From the NCBI GenBank assembly GCA_010093705.1, contig MU006103.1, forward strand, positions 124,001-188,000: a DNA stretch of 64,000 bases. Direction: 5' to 3'. A program made the position numbers and the translations under genes. Shown here piece after piece: positions 35,873-48,729 of this stretch (the first letter of the stretch is position 1; each line of letters starts with the position of its first letter). This DNA is from Patellaria atrata CBS 101060 (Eukaryota > Ascomycota > Dothideomycetes > Patellariales > Patellariaceae). The notes under the pieces were generated by a model that did not search any database, was not told the DNA's origin, and worked only from the letters and a program-made list of their open reading frames with translations.

Positions 35873-37393
35873 GATCGAAGTGGTATTGTAGTTGGGTTCT
35901 TAAAAAGTTAACTGTGAACGAATCCTTTGGCGTCAAGTTCTGGGTCTTATTTGTATATTCTTAATCACACAGGAGTCCTTTCGCGTGTCGCACTAGCCAG
36001 TTCGAAGTCAAATCTCCATGCCAAACCATTGGGAGCTGAATTCCTCAGTCTGCATATGGGAAAAAGTAGGAAGACTACAGGTCCTGGTCCAGAACGTTAG
36101 ATCTCCAACTACGTGTTGTCATGATAGGTAATGCATGTATCTACCTCTCGCTAAACTTTTCTTAGTTGAAGCAATCGTTAGAATTCAGCCAGCCATGTAA
36201 TAAGAGCAGAGACCTCGATTCAGACGCTGGTAACGTGGAAATATCGTTTTCTGTCAACCGAATATACCCTTGCTCTTATCAAGTAACTATGAATGCTATT
36301 CGGCAGAAACATTTACTGAAGATTGTCAAGTTGATATTCTGTGACTGCATATGTCCGAGCCGACATTTTTAGCGTGTCTCGCATGGAAGTTGCATAAGTC
36401 TAATTGGTAGAGATAGGTTCTTTAGAGAGAGAACCTCATGTTGTGAAGATCAGCCACACTAGAGGTCCAGCTGTAAATTTTCCCACTGTGGCGCTCCGGG
36501 TACACCCGTCCTGCAGATTGACCAGTGACCGTTGGACTTCTCGCTTGAACTTCTCTATCTGATTCTAAGCACGGAGGAGCTGAAGTGGAGCCCAAGCCTC
36601 TTGACATCATTTTGCCAGTGGCATACTTTCCAATGGGATTCACGTACTTTTCCATGTGGACATCGTTATCGATTTCGGTCATGTCCGATAGTCATAAGCA
36701 GTAGTATCGAGATTCGCGAATGATATATAGCTCTCGTTTTCGAACACTTCGTGTGGCTCTGCGGACGTGCATTATCACAGACATGTGATCCAAGGTTGGT
36801 AAGAACTGGAGCTGAATATATGATTTTGTTGTGTAAATCCAACTGCAGTACACATATCTTCTACATTCTCAGGTAGCCACAATTGCTGCAATTATGTTCG
36901 ATATCCTACAGAAACTTGGATAACCCTGATAATAGCGCTTTTAGCATGATTCTAGGTCCAATGGAGGAAGCAATTCAACCCACCACCATTGTTCTCCACA
37001 CTCCAAACGATTGACAGCAAGGCCAAGAATTATCTTGCCCTCAGACCACCACCGCATCATATGAGTGGCTTTCTGGGGCTAGCTGGACACCTTCAGAACA
37101 TGCGTAAGATTGTAGAGTTTTCCACAGGAGGTTGCAATTTCTGCGTTCTGGAACCGGCAGAATGGCGTCTAGAACTTTGACAATATGGCACAATCCGCGA
37201 TTCGGGCGGATTTCAGGTGCTTCGTTGTGTTGAAGACTTGTTCCTTTAGGTGATGTTGGGGACAGTAGTTTCTCTATAAAGCACCGTCACATCCCCTATC
37301 TTCTGTTAGTACTTTAGAACTCTTAAGACATATTGATTGTTGAATACCTATCCACGTAAAAGAAACTCAACTGATCGATATCTTAAAACCAAG
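35873..37393. other. Spacer between lipase and lectin-like gene
   Basis: This 1.5 kb stretch holds both promoters of a divergent gene pair. An 86-codon open frame at 36422-36682 (-) is without domain features and is not called. Nothing else is recognised. Confidence 0.5.
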
Positions 37394-38026
37394 ATGGCCC
37401 ATAAGATTGGTAACCTTCCTGTACGTATGAAATTCGACCGCATTGTGATATATCCGTTGACTCTTATAGCCTGTCCCCCAACTTTCCCATTCTGTGGGAT
37501 TAGCATTTGTCTATGCTGAGGACAAGTGCTTTGTATTCTACTACGACCAGAACGACAAATATCTCCACTACGCGGTCGGTAAGGAAAATGAAACATTCAG
37601 TTCATCCGCAATCGTATATGGAGGTGCAAAGAAACGAATCTCTATTCCCATCTATCCACAGCCATCTCCACTTACCGCAGGTTATAATAAGGATACGAAG
37701 GTACGTGATTTTGCTGACCCTGCTGTATCTGAATTCGGATCAACATCAGATTAACACTGAGTCCTCTACAGGAACTTCGTGTCTACTATGTGAACGACCA
37801 GCAGAACGTTGCGGAGGTAATTACAAAGGACTTTGGAGCTAATTGGGAAGAAGGCTCTCTGGCTGGGGAGAAGTACAAGATGGCAGACATTGGTGGCTTA
37901 TCCGCATATCCGGGCAACATGTGGCGTGTCATGATCCGTCAAGATCCCAAGGAAGGAGAGCCAATGTCTATCACTGAGCTCTATGAATTCAGCACCGGAG
38001 GCTGGAAGGCCTACGCCATCCCCTAA
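37394..38026 (+). CDS. Small lectin-like protein (fucose-lectin/beta-propeller-blade type)
   Basis: Three exons (37394-37420, 37470-37700, 37772-38026) in phase 0 encode 170 residues starting MAHKIGNLPPVPQLSHSVGLAFVYAED. The sequence repeats a short beta-rich pattern (LAFVYAEDKCFVFYYD, ELRVYYVNDQQNVAEV, and a WRVMIRQDP segment), which resembles the blades of fungal fucose-specific lectins of the AAL type, though only about half the length of a full six-blade propeller. There is no signal peptide, as in those lectins. The first exon is only nine codons. Its two good introns and continuous frames support a real gene. The sugar-binding claim is an inference, since the usual Arg/Glu/Trp binding triad was not clearly identified. 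Confidence 0.6.
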
Positions 38027-39934
38027 GGGAAGTCTTACGGGTTGCTCTAGTTTTCAGAGCTCTGAAGTGGGTTGCTCAGTGTCGGACGGTTCAAAGGGGT
38101 ACTCTCGCGCAAGGATGGGGACTCTGTATAAGACACTAATATACCTGTAAACCTCGCATCATTGACTCTTGGTGAATGAAGGTGTACTTACTTCTCCTTG
38201 TTCCCTCTTCCTACCAGGAGTGATATCTCCCTCTAGAGAAGTTTCTTCCAGGAATCTGGATTCACACTTTAATAAACTGATACTAACACTGACCTTGAAT
38301 CTACCAAGGAAATAGAGCAAGCCCTGCTACATAAAACCGCGAAGACCGGAGGGACTGTAACCTAAATAAAGTGTGGGAGCCTTAGTAGGCTGAGTAGGTA
38401 GTTTGTTTGAAGGTTTGGCCTTACTTGTGGAACGATTAACGATCTGATCACCCGACCATGATTCGGTACGTCTGCTTGCACTTAGTTCTACGTCAACAAT
38501 CTCGTCCATAAGAATATTGGCCAGTATCATGTCCCAAGATATCGACAAAAGGGAATTAATGGTCGCGAGAGTACGGTATTGCTCTCCGCGTAACATGATG
38601 TTCAAACAAGACTTTCACTAGAACTAAAGCTAAGGATGCGAAATGCGGATGCCTAGAACTAAGCCACGGGGGAACCGGGTAGAACTCTCCGCGATCCCCA
38701 AAAATGCGCCCGACATATAGTTTAATTATGCTTTTCTGGAAACTCAAAATCTTTCAAGAGTACGGGGATTGAAGAGATCAGTTCTCCAATATTTAAGTTT
38801 CAATTTGCAACCACACGTTGTGCTTGTTCTTCCGGGGTCTAAGAGGAGCCGAATCCTCGGTTCGTGCAATCACCCCCTGAGCTCCACATCAACTATTACA
38901 AATTGTATAGTACATCTATAGGACTTCATTTATATTTCCAGAATGTAGAATGTGATATTCCTCAGTCCTCGCACTCCCCTCGGCCGTGGTAATTCTCCAT
39001 AAACTTGTCTGTCGCGTCGACAACCTCCACCTTTCCCTCAACGATTCATCGAACGTGATATGGTATTCGGCACCGCATCTTTGGTCCAACTTCCCGCACC
39101 CCCCTGGCAATATTCCTCTTTTAAGCCCAAATAAAATATTGGAGGCGGTAGAACCTGAAGAGACCCTTATCTGCTTCCTCTCAACCGCTCGACACAGCAA
39201 GATCGTGAGAATAGGATAATGAACCTGTCCAGAACGACCATGCTCAGATTGAAACCGGGCTCGAGGGGTAAGTAGAAATCTCTCTCATAGCATCGTAATC
39301 TTCTTTCGCAGATGTAGTTCTCCGTACTAGGGGTTTGAGCGCGAAAGAGGATGGATCGACTGGGGGTTGTGCGTGGTGGGCGGCATCATTCGATCTGTCT
39401 ATTTTTCTGTCGTGCTGAGAATTTTCAGTTACTATACACGCGCTGTGCAGCGCTGATGCAAGGTTGAAGTATATTGGTCTGGTGTTTGGCCTCGTTCCTA
39501 CTAACCGTACTGTAAGCTAGGACCGCGATGAGATTTAAGCATACATTTTAGAAGAGCAATTATATACTCTTAATATGTGGTCGGTGGATGAATTTGTAAG
39601 AGTGATGAAATGAATCACCTAGAAATAGGTACATTGACTGAAAGAAATCGAGAATTATAGACATTAAAACTTAGTATTATGGGCACTTTCCCTTTATTAA
39701 CCATTATAGACCAAGTCGGTCTGAAATCACTCGTAGTGACCATTCGCTGAAAACGCGTGAATCCCAAGTCCATACGTGCCGTACAAAAAGGGTATCGCCA
39801 GCGATCACTCAACCGCCAATAAGTCCAACTCCATACCGTGAACATATACCGCCGTACCGTACCGAAAGCAGATACGCCCAACTCCGTACCGCGAGCCCTT
39901 TCTACCGTGCCATTACGGCCCTCCTCCCGATGCC
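38027..39934. other. Spacer without recognised genes
   Basis: In these 1.9 kb several short open frames (38327-38605, 38916-39200 and 39615-39941, all minus) lack any family signal. A direct repeat CCAACTCCRTACCG occurs at about 39828 and 39878. No RNA gene is recognised. Confidence 0.5.
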
Positions 39935-40633
39935 TCAACAAGGGCTGCCAGACAACCTCCTCGCAATTCTCCCGAAGAACGCCTTAACTGGACTCTCTCT
40001 CCTTCGTCCCCCTTGCACCGAATTGGGGCCCCATTGCCCCAACACAACTTCCCCGGGTGCAAGCATTTCATCGACTGCGCCCGACATTTCCGGCGGGATA
40101 CCTTGACACCTATCTTCCTCGAAGGCCGTACGGGAGGGTTCTTCGCTCGTGTCGCTCAGCTCATCTTGGAGGTCGTCACAGGATACCGTCGACGACACGT
40201 CAGAGGCGTACATTGCCCCGGAACTCTCGCCGTTGTAATTCTCCTGTCTGTACGACTGGAAGCTCCCGTGATGTTCCCGTACGATCGGTGGGCAAGAGGG
40301 GACGTTATCTTCCGTTATAATGGCGTTTTCAAGCTCTTCTAGAGCGGTCTCGATCTTGAGGTCCAATGTTGGTGAGACCCTTGAACCGGAACAGGAGCTA
40401 GAGGAGGCTTCGTTGTTCGCCTTTCTCCGTTTCTTGCGACCGAAGATATCGTTGAGGACGTTGAGACTTCGTTTCTTCGGCGACGCACAGGATTTTAGAG
40501 CTGGTCTAAGCTCCCTCTCGGCTTCGCTCCCGATACTGGCTTGCTCGTCCTTGTCCTCCCGCTCGTCCACTAGGCCTTTCTTAGCCTTCCCCTTCCCTTT
40601 TCCCTTTCCCCCAAGAGCATTCGCAAACCTCAT
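39935..40633 (-). CDS. Hypothetical protein, lysine-rich and acidic
   Basis: This is a single-exon open frame. The start at 40633 (MRFANALGGKGKGKGKAKKG) gives 232 residues; an in-frame ATG at 40849 would add 72. The protein has a Gly-Lys repeat, a basic cluster IFGRKKRRK that could be a nuclear localisation signal, a serine-rich part, an acidic region with many Asp/Glu, and a basic C-terminus AFFGRIARRLSGSPC. It looks mostly disordered, and no domain is recognised. A polypurine stretch (minus-strand pyrimidine-rich) about 600 bases upstream may be part of its promoter. Confidence 0.55.
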   Translation of the reverse strand: MRFANALGGKGKGKGKAKKGLVDEREDKDEQASIGSEAERELRPALKSCASPKKRSLNVLNDIFGRKKRRKANNEASSSSCSGSRVSPTLDLKIETALEELENAIITEDNVPSCPPIVREHHGSFQSYRQENYNGESSGAMYASDVSSTVSCDDLQDELSDTSEEPSRTAFEEDRCQGIPPEMSGAVDEMLAPGEVVLGQWGPNSVQGGRRRESPVKAFFGRIARRLSGSPC

Positions 40634-42238
40634 GATGGTAACCGTGAACGAATGTGCAGTTCCCTGTGCCGCAGTGGCTCGGACCACGTCACGTGCTTTC
40701 CCCCGTTTAGCACGTAAGATGGAGGCGGGAGAATGAGGTCCGCTACGGCTTTCCGTATAGCGCCAGTATTCATGATATGGACACTCAATGGCGGGACCTC
40801 CATGGCAGGCTTGGATCGAACAACGGGAAGCAACCTCTACAAGATCCATTATGCCGCTAGGTGATGATGGACTGGGGCAACCTTGTAAATGTGTCCTTAA
40901 TTAAGTAGTCGTGAAGGAAGAATGAAACGAAGAAGAAGTGGCTTAAATATCTTTGGCGCGAATATTAGGACTTAAGGTGGGTAATGTGAAGCAACAGCTT
41001 GAGAGAAAGAGCTTAAGAGGCGAGTTGATGATGGAATCAAGAGAACGCTATCAGTAGAGATTATTGTACGAGAATCGTACAGATGAGAAGTGATTTAGGA
41101 TTTCAGATCAGGCATTATCGTTGTACTGTATCCTACTCGAAAAGATATACGGGAGCCTCGAGTAAATGAAGGGAAAAGAGGGAATGAAGAGGGAATGTAG
41201 AGAGACAATGTATAGGGGAAATGTAGAAGGGAAACGGAGAGGGGAAAGGGAGAGACTAAAACGAGAGGGAAAATAGAGTGAAAGTGTGAGATATATAGAA
41301 CGGGAGATCAAATTCAGATTGTGGGAAGTCACGCCAACTTTCACGTGGTACTCAGAACCATACTTCAACCAATATTTGTAAACATGGTTCACGCGAGTTG
41401 CCAGAGTTACAATCCCTTGATGAGGTATAGATGTGTGGTTGATAAACGTCATTTTTCCAATTGTTCGTGTGCAATATTGTGGTGTGTGATTGGGGAGTTC
41501 GTGGGCAATTATGCAATCGAGATTTGGTAAACGGGTTTATGACAAGGCCTAGATCTAGTGAGTCGACCTAACCTTTCCAATATACTTATAGTCAAGTGCT
41601 GAATAGAAAAGGCGCGAGAGGCGATAGAAAGGCCATTCTAATCCTGCTCTGACGTTGTTGTACACTGTACGGAATCTCTTCACTCGGGGACAATGCAGAA
41701 CTAACAATATCAAAACTTCAGAAGCAAGTCAGCGGTATAGCTCAACACACATTTTTCCAGCCCACCCAATCGAACGCGTCTGCGGCCGTACAGAGCGTTT
41801 TGGCGCCCATGGTTCCGCTGGATACTATACGTGGTACCTGCGTATGAAATACAGCCTGATCCCCAATCGCACTTAAGAAGTGAAGAGCCTCTCATCTCGA
41901 GATCTCCACACCGCTCTTCTGCTCATTCTGTCTCGTGTCTTTCTTCTTCCTGTACCCATGGTGTTGGGTTCCCTTTTCTTATTATTGAGAGTGGACCCCT
42001 ATCAGATACCTCAACAGTTGTGAGCACCCTTTAATCGTCACAGTGACTCAACTGCACAGAGGAACCTATGTGTCACACCATTAATCCATAAGGTACAAGT
42101 CCATCGTACGTTCTCATAAACATTTGTGTACACGGGCGTAAAAACAATATAATGCCTCCCTAAAAAGTCACCATCCCGATTCAGTTCAGATGTACACCAA
42201 TAATAAAGGGACAATGTCCAACCATACCTTACGCACCA
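40634..42238. other. Spacer with a polypurine stretch
   Basis: No gene is seen here apart from the possible N-terminal extension of the preceding protein up to 40849. The stretch 41160-41285 is strongly purine-rich on the plus strand. It also makes a spurious Ser/Leu/Pro-rich open frame on the minus strand (41108-41452), which is not called. Confidence 0.55.
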
Positions 42239-43812
42239 TCAAACACCCGCCGCCTTCTTCATGAAGAACTTCTTCAGCGGACGTATCTCATTCACAGCCT
42301 TCAAGCCCAAACTCCTCAACCCCACAATGGGTCCTGACCCCACAGCATAGAGTTTATGCAACTTATCCACAACCCCCAACATCGCGTTGTTCTCCGCATA
42401 CCGTTTCGCATTATATGCTTCCAGACTGAGCGTACTTCCAATATCCGCGCCCGTCTCTACAGCGGCTTGAATAGTGCTCACGAGTGCGGCTACATCACCT
42501 TGGCCTTGGTTTAGTCCTTGGCCTGCTAGTGGATGAATCGTGTGTGCTGCATCTCCCACGAGAGCGACACGTTCACCAGTGTAGGTGTCTGCGTGACGCA
42601 TTTTGAGGGGAAAGGAGGCGATGGAGCCGTCCTGGACGTCGACAACCTCCATCGGTACCTTAGTTGAATCAGCAGCGGAATGCTTCACGCGCCATTCAAA
42701 TTCTTCCTGCTGCCCGGATGAAACACTGTGCATATATTCTAGGTCCACTGGGGATAGACGGAATGCAGCATTCACCATCGCAAGAAAATCGCATTTGCTG
42801 ATGCTCTTCAACCGAGCTGCACGCTCTGGAACAGTCGACCAAACCAGAGTGGCCATATTACCAGGTAAGGGAAGCATGGCGACTGGACCGGTGGGAAGAA
42901 ACCGCTGGTACGCTATTTTGTAACCCTCACCGCCCCAGCCGGATCCGCTGAGCTTCAATGTCGCTACGATGCCGTGACGATTGTAGTCCCAACCCCTACT
43001 TGTAGTCCCTGCGAATGTTCGAACAGGGCTGTTTGCACCATCTGCACCAATGAGCAGACGTGCGCCTATTCTTCGACCGTTGCTGAGAGAGATTATAGGC
43101 CACGAGCGGAGATCTAGCTCGGGAGTAGAATTCCCAAGATCTATCGAGTCTACACGGACGGGTGATATGACAGTGATATCTCCGAGTTTTTCGAGGTAGG
43201 TTTGGAGAGCAGTGGTAAGGTTTTGATTCTCGATCATGTATGCGATGGTTGACGGTTGCACATCTCTACGTGTATTCACTTCCCAGTCAAAAGCTATCCG
43301 TGACCCAGTGATGCCATCCCAAACTTGCATTTCTTGATAAGGTTGGACTCGTGAGATATCGATGTGAGACCATGCCCCGATTTCTAGAAAAATTGTGACC
43401 TCAATTAGCTAAGTGGTCGTCTCATTCAATACTGAGGGGTAGCACCTTGAAGATAGCGAACAGATGCGGGAGTCAGGGAACTGCATCTGTTCGAATATAC
43501 ATCTGGTGAAGGATTGCGCATGCGACCTTTGTCAAGGTCCAGGCTCTCAATGAGGGCGATCTTAAGATTTGATGTCGTTTTTGATGCACCTGTACAAGAA
43601 TAAGCAGGGTGCCGTGGCTGAGGGATTGGCCATCACATACGTAGTCCTACAACAAGACTCAAACCAGCAGGCCCACCTCCTACGCAGACGACGTCAAAGA
43701 GCTCAGGAGAATCTATCGCTGTAGCATATCTGCAACGTTGAGTAGGTCGAAGCTGCAGTTTAGGGATGGTGCGAATAGAGTCACGAAGCCATAGGGTAGC
43801 TCGGTACTGCAT
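42239..43812 (-). CDS. coq6: Ubiquinone biosynthesis monooxygenase COQ6
   Basis: COQ6 is the mitochondrial FAD monooxygenase that hydroxylates the C5 position of the ring in coenzyme Q synthesis. Three exons (43641-43812, 43446-43589, 42239-43383) encode 486 residues. The start at MQYRATLWLRDSIRTIPKLQLRP is chosen for its matrix-targeting character, although the open frame extends further upstream. The FAD dinucleotide motif VCVGGGPAGLSL is at about residues 43-54. The second FAD-contacting motif LIGADGANS lies near 216, and GDAAHTIHPLAGQGLNQGQGD near 382. Joins restore VVGLRASKTTSNLK and VRYLQEIGAWSHID. The assignment is strong. Confidence 0.94.
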
Positions 43813-44261
43813 CACGAGCTCATATGACTTTGATACATATGGTACGCGAGAAGGGGACTGCAAAAGGAATTGGGCAATTGATACGTCTAGACCAATAATT
43901 TCTGTCTTGAGCTGTGCGATGTCGTTTAGAAATATGAATCTACCATGGAGGGCCGCATGGGTCACCGTAGGTGATTGGATGTTCAAGGGTTGGAGACAAC
44001 CATCTCGCACACATTCGGTCACGCAGTCACATAAGATGGATATAACTAATTGAATTTCTCGCCTGGCGAGTATTATCTTCTTTACAGAGAGTGAAAAGTT
44101 CTAACAACCGAAACTACCTATGCGGTAGTGTTTCGGATTCCTCCAAGCGCCTCGCTATGCACCCAAAATGACCTTGACAATAATCGTCCAAATCGACGGG
44201 TATGATGAAAGACTGAGAAATGATTTACAAGACTCGACGTATGCAGTCGAGGAGAGGAGAT
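43813..44261. other. Spacer
   Basis: These 449 bases lie between the start of COQ6 and the stop of TAF2. Nothing is recognised beyond the COQ6 promoter expected here. Confidence 0.6.
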
Positions 44262-47200
44262 TTAGACGCCTTCCTCCTTCTTGATAGAGTTAAGCTTGAT
44301 TTTCAATTTTATACCCTTCGGTTTGTTCGGGTCTGCTGGAAGTGACAGAGCATCGCCTACATCTGGGTTAGTGTTGTTTCGCGATGGGTCAGAAGGCTGT
44401 GATGGCTGAGATTTAGATTGAGGTGGGGTAGGGTGGACAGATGCTGGGGGCGGCATCTGAGAGTTTAACCCTGGGACAGATGTGAGAGGTTGGGGCGATG
44501 GTTGAGGTGCACTCATTGGAACTGAGGCTGATGAAGAAGCCAGTGCCGCGAGAGCGGTCGAATTCTTCTTCCCGATCTTCAACTTTATGGTCTTCCTTGG
44601 TGGAGGAGCGGGGCTAGCAGAGAGTCGGGGAGGGATCGGTGTCGACTGCTGTTGGTTGATAATATTGTGGAAAGGCGGCCGTTGAGGGGTAGGTGAAGTT
44701 GAAGGTACAGGTAACGTTGGTTTTCGTTGAAATACTATCTTCGGTTGCGGTAGTGTTGGAGGCTTAGCCTTGGGCAACGGGGTAGTTCTGATTTTGGTAG
44801 GGACGAAGTGTAAGAGCCCCTTTGATATAACATTAGCGCCTTTGTACATAGAAATGCAGGGTATAGTTATGACAGAGTTTTGTACCTTTCCTTCATGTTC
44901 AACTTTGAAATAGCGAGGATATTTCAGGACCACCCGAAGGGAGTTCACAGGCTCGTATAGCATTGCACAAATATCCAGAAAGTTACCAAATTCTTTCAAG
45001 CTGATAAAGTCCGATCTACGCATATTAGTTTGGAAAAGTTATCATTTGATGTCCATTGAGAGAACATACCGAAGGACACCCTTCAAGGAATCTTTCAGGC
45101 CCTCATCAGTTTGAAGCTCGTTCTTTAGTGACTCTAACGCGCCTTCAATTGATTCGGACCGACGGATCTCTTCCGCTCTAGTGTCTGCAGCTTCTTGATC
45201 GATCACTAGACCACCATTGTCTAGAGGACCAGTCTTTTGGCGACTTCTATTGCCTTGGAGGGCAATATATCCAAGAGCTAGACCAAAGACCCTATAGAAC
45301 TCATTGCGCATGTATGGTGACATCTCAGATTCGAGGGAATAGAGGAGATATTGCCTCAGCGGCGGATGTCTCATTGCACCCACTTCGGCTAGAGAACTCC
45401 ATGCTTTGATTCGAACGTTCGGTGCGTTGCCAGGTTGCGTGTATTGCATGAAATCTTCAACTCTTCGAGGTATTACATTCTCTAGGGTGAGTTTCTTCAG
45501 GCAATCCAAGGTTGTAACGGTATAAATGTTCTGATACGACGAAGTCCACTCGTCGATGCGTCGATATCTTTCAATTTCTTCCACGGCTTTTCTCTGGAAG
45601 TCCGCTTCGGCTATTTCAGCCTCATGAGTTAGATTCTGATATCCGTATGCACCACCGGGGGGTATCCTCTTGATCAAAGTCTCTGCAAGGCACAAGAGCA
45701 AAGTTGCAACATAATGGCAGTCCGAGAACTGATAGGTATTAGTGAAAGTCTAACCATATAGAATTTGAAATATTACCTCGTTATGGCTGTTATCGTTGAA
45801 CTTCAGCTTATCTATGAACCACGTTTTCACGGCCATCGGGGTTTTACCATATTCGTCTCGGATGTTGGCCATAGCCTTCGGGATCGCACATTGTATTAAA
45901 TATCTGCTACGATCTGAGAAGTCATTCGGTCGTGTCATAGGAGAATCTGGAAAACAGAAAAATTCATCGAATGCCTTCTTGAGGTGATAAAAGCCTATCC
46001 AGTCGTATTCGCTCTTCGCCGCATTTGTTAATGCAGCAGCTGCGGATGTTCTGATACCGTGGAAGTACCGCTGGTCCATTAAAGTTCGAGTAAGAATGCT
46101 TGATAGGAGTGGCGCCGCTTTCATACGGGATAAGTAATGGATGGACTGGATTTGTTAGCCTTGACATTAGTTTACTTTCATTGAGAAATACTTACTTCTG
46201 CTTGCGCAACAACATCTTTATCCTGTTGGAGTTGCGACACCCACATATAGTGAGGCATATGAACGTCCATTTTACAGATCCACTCGAAGTCAGCATCCAT
46301 ACGAATCCACTCGTATGACTCCTGGCTCATCTTGTCTTCATCCTCTTTCGACCAATCTGTAAGTTGCCAGTCTAACACCTCTTCTTCAGATTGTAGTACG
46401 TCGCCTAAACAATATAGTAGAACATCGTCTTGCGCATCACCAGCAACATCCATTCCTGCCGCTGCTGCTGCACGCTCTTTCTGGCGTCGACTTCTCTTTA
46501 AACGCTTATATTTCGTGTTGTAAGGAATTTCAACCTTAGTAACCGCTTCTTTGATGTCAACTATATGTTCATACGGTGTACCGTCCGCTTCATGAATACG
46601 TATTGTCATCGGGCCAGTGAATAAAGGCTGCAGAGGACCTGCATAGATCTTATGGACTTCTTCAACTGCATCGCGCATGAATGTCTCGGGTTCAACCTTA
46701 GCCGAGCTCACACTGTCTATTTGAGTCTGTTTGATCATCATCTCCACGACGAGCTTTTTCTTGTTGAAGCGTTGCTGGACGACAAAATCGGGGCAACCAG
46801 CACCGTATACCCACTGAGCAAAAAAGCCTTCAAGTTTCATATGCCCGACTTTTTCACATACTCGAAAAAAGTTATCAGTCGTTATGCAGTTGTTGGTCAT
46901 GTTCGCGACCTTGCCGTTTTTGGCTACTTTCTCGATACAGGTGTCCGCCCCACTCCGCCCATTTGCTTTGATAAGTCGGTTGTGAAGAATGAAAAGCACC
47001 GCGGGAGCTTTGAGAGCCATGAACTCCATCTCGCTTGGGTCGAGGGCCAAAATGGATCCAAGAGCATAAAGTGAAGGCCGATTAACATCCAGCTCGAAAA
47101 TCTTGTCCGCATAGGTCTTTTGCCTATAACGGTACTCATTCTTCCCACAGAGATATGCCAGGAATTTATCGGTCATGAAATAGGCACTTCCGATCACAAT

Positions 47201-48729
47201 CCAAGTATCCCCAGGACCAGCCGGGGTAATATTGACTCCCATCCATTGGCTAGCGAGAGCAAACACAAGTTGCCTGGTAACTTTATCGAGAGGTTCTAGT
47301 ATATCTTGCGGATAGAGGAGACGGCTACTGCAAATAGAAAGAGATGCAGTGTCAATGACATCGGCTTCTGAATTTTCAACGAAACAGATGTTATAGCTCT
47401 TGTACGGAAAGATGCTATATTGCGTAGAGAGATAATCCAAAGCCTGTGTAGGGTGTTAGAGCGTACTCAACGAAAGCGTACTGTGAGATTCAACATACCG
47501 TTGGTAATACCATACATGTATTTTTCAATTCCTCCATCCTACCTGGTAAGCAATAGCCCCAAACCGGTCGAGCGTTTTCACCTAGTCGATCATCTTCATC
47601 GCTTGATCGGAACTCCGACGCAAGATCGCAGCGTTCAAATGGACCTACTGCGAATCCTAGATGCCGCGCTGTGACCGGTGTATCAAGTCTAAACGTAACA
47701 GTCTTGCGGGTTGGATCCAATGGGTCATCGATCTAAGAGGAGATATTAACAATCACGCAAGCAACAAAGTAGTCTGCGGCAACTTACTTCGTCATGGAGC
47801 ATTCCGCAGGAGACTACAACCATATCAATGACCTTTTCCTCCTCACTCAATTCCATAAGGAATTCATCTTGATCCTCCAGATTGAATGAATCCGCACGAT
47901 GAGTACCATTACTTTCGCCGTTTGGAAGATCAACATCTGTTGCAGTGGATCCGTTTATCATGGGAGGAGCTAAGGACCGAGGCTTCCGACATGCGTCCCC
48001 AAGAGTGCGAGGGCAGCGAATAGATAGCTGCCACTCGCAGCGGGCGGTGGGATCGTCAACACAGGGAAAGAGACACGAGGGATGTGCGGGAGTGGCAAAG
48101 CTTCGTGTAAAAGCATGAGGATACCATGGATCATCTTTTTGGAGACCTACAAATTGTAGCCCGTCTCTAAATCCAAGTACATCAAATCCCAATATTATCT
48201 CTATGGGTTTATACCTGTAGGCTTGGTCTTCTCCTGTGCCAGGTACCTTCGGAATCTCAGTTGTTACTGGAATATCTCCGTTCTCTATCCTGATATCGCC
48301 ATCTAATCTCAGTGTCGCATTTTCCCTGCTCATAGCGAATGGATCCTCGATCTCTTCAATGTGAAAGTTCTTTGGTAACTGTAGAACAAGTTCATCCTCG
48401 GAGCCCCCATCCAACTGTGCTTGCACTTTTTGACGTAGGAGATGATGCTGGTGTACTCCATATCCTACATTGAAATCCACCCTAGAGTATGGGTCCTCAT
48501 GTCTAAGTTGAGGGGATTTATGGTCCTTGATAGCAATGTATGTAATCTTGGTCTGGCGACAGCTGAAGCGAATCGTTCGCAGATCTTTCGAGTGGGGTTG
48601 TACAGTAATTTCAGTCCTCCCTTTGATAGACCGTGTCGCAAAGTCTATATCATACCATAACTTTTGCGCATATATGGAAAATCCGAGCCCGGGTGGAAGT
48701 GATGGCGGTGGATCTATGAGGCCAGGCAT
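44262..48729 (-). CDS. taf2: TFIID subunit TAF2 (catalytically dead M1 aminopeptidase fold)
   Basis: TAF2 is a large subunit of TFIID that contacts core promoter DNA. Six exons (47788-48729, 47499-47732, 46196-47443, 45777-46145, 45070-45728, 44262-45015) add to 1401 residues. The N-terminal half follows an M1 aminopeptidase fold: SIYAQKLWYDIDFATRSIKGRTEI, the NDLWLNEGF-like place read as DTWIVIGSAYFMTDKFL, and QLVFALASQWMG where HExxH would stand in a real peptidase. The zinc motif is absent, as in other TAF2 proteins. Helical repeats follow, then a Pro/Ser/Lys-rich tail. Exon joins restore LPT|ALDYLSTQYS, AE|SIHYLSRMK and VLR|SDFISLKEF. The second intron is short. It is adjacent to MMS19 on the same strand, without a functional link. 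Confidence 0.93.

Noticed and set aside
36422-36682. 86-codon open frame on the minus strand
   Set aside because: No domain, no codon or splice support, and it is overlapped by an equally open frame on the other strand.
41108-41452. Ser/Leu/Pro-rich open frame on the minus strand
   Set aside because: It is produced by the polypurine stretch and contains only low-complexity sequence.
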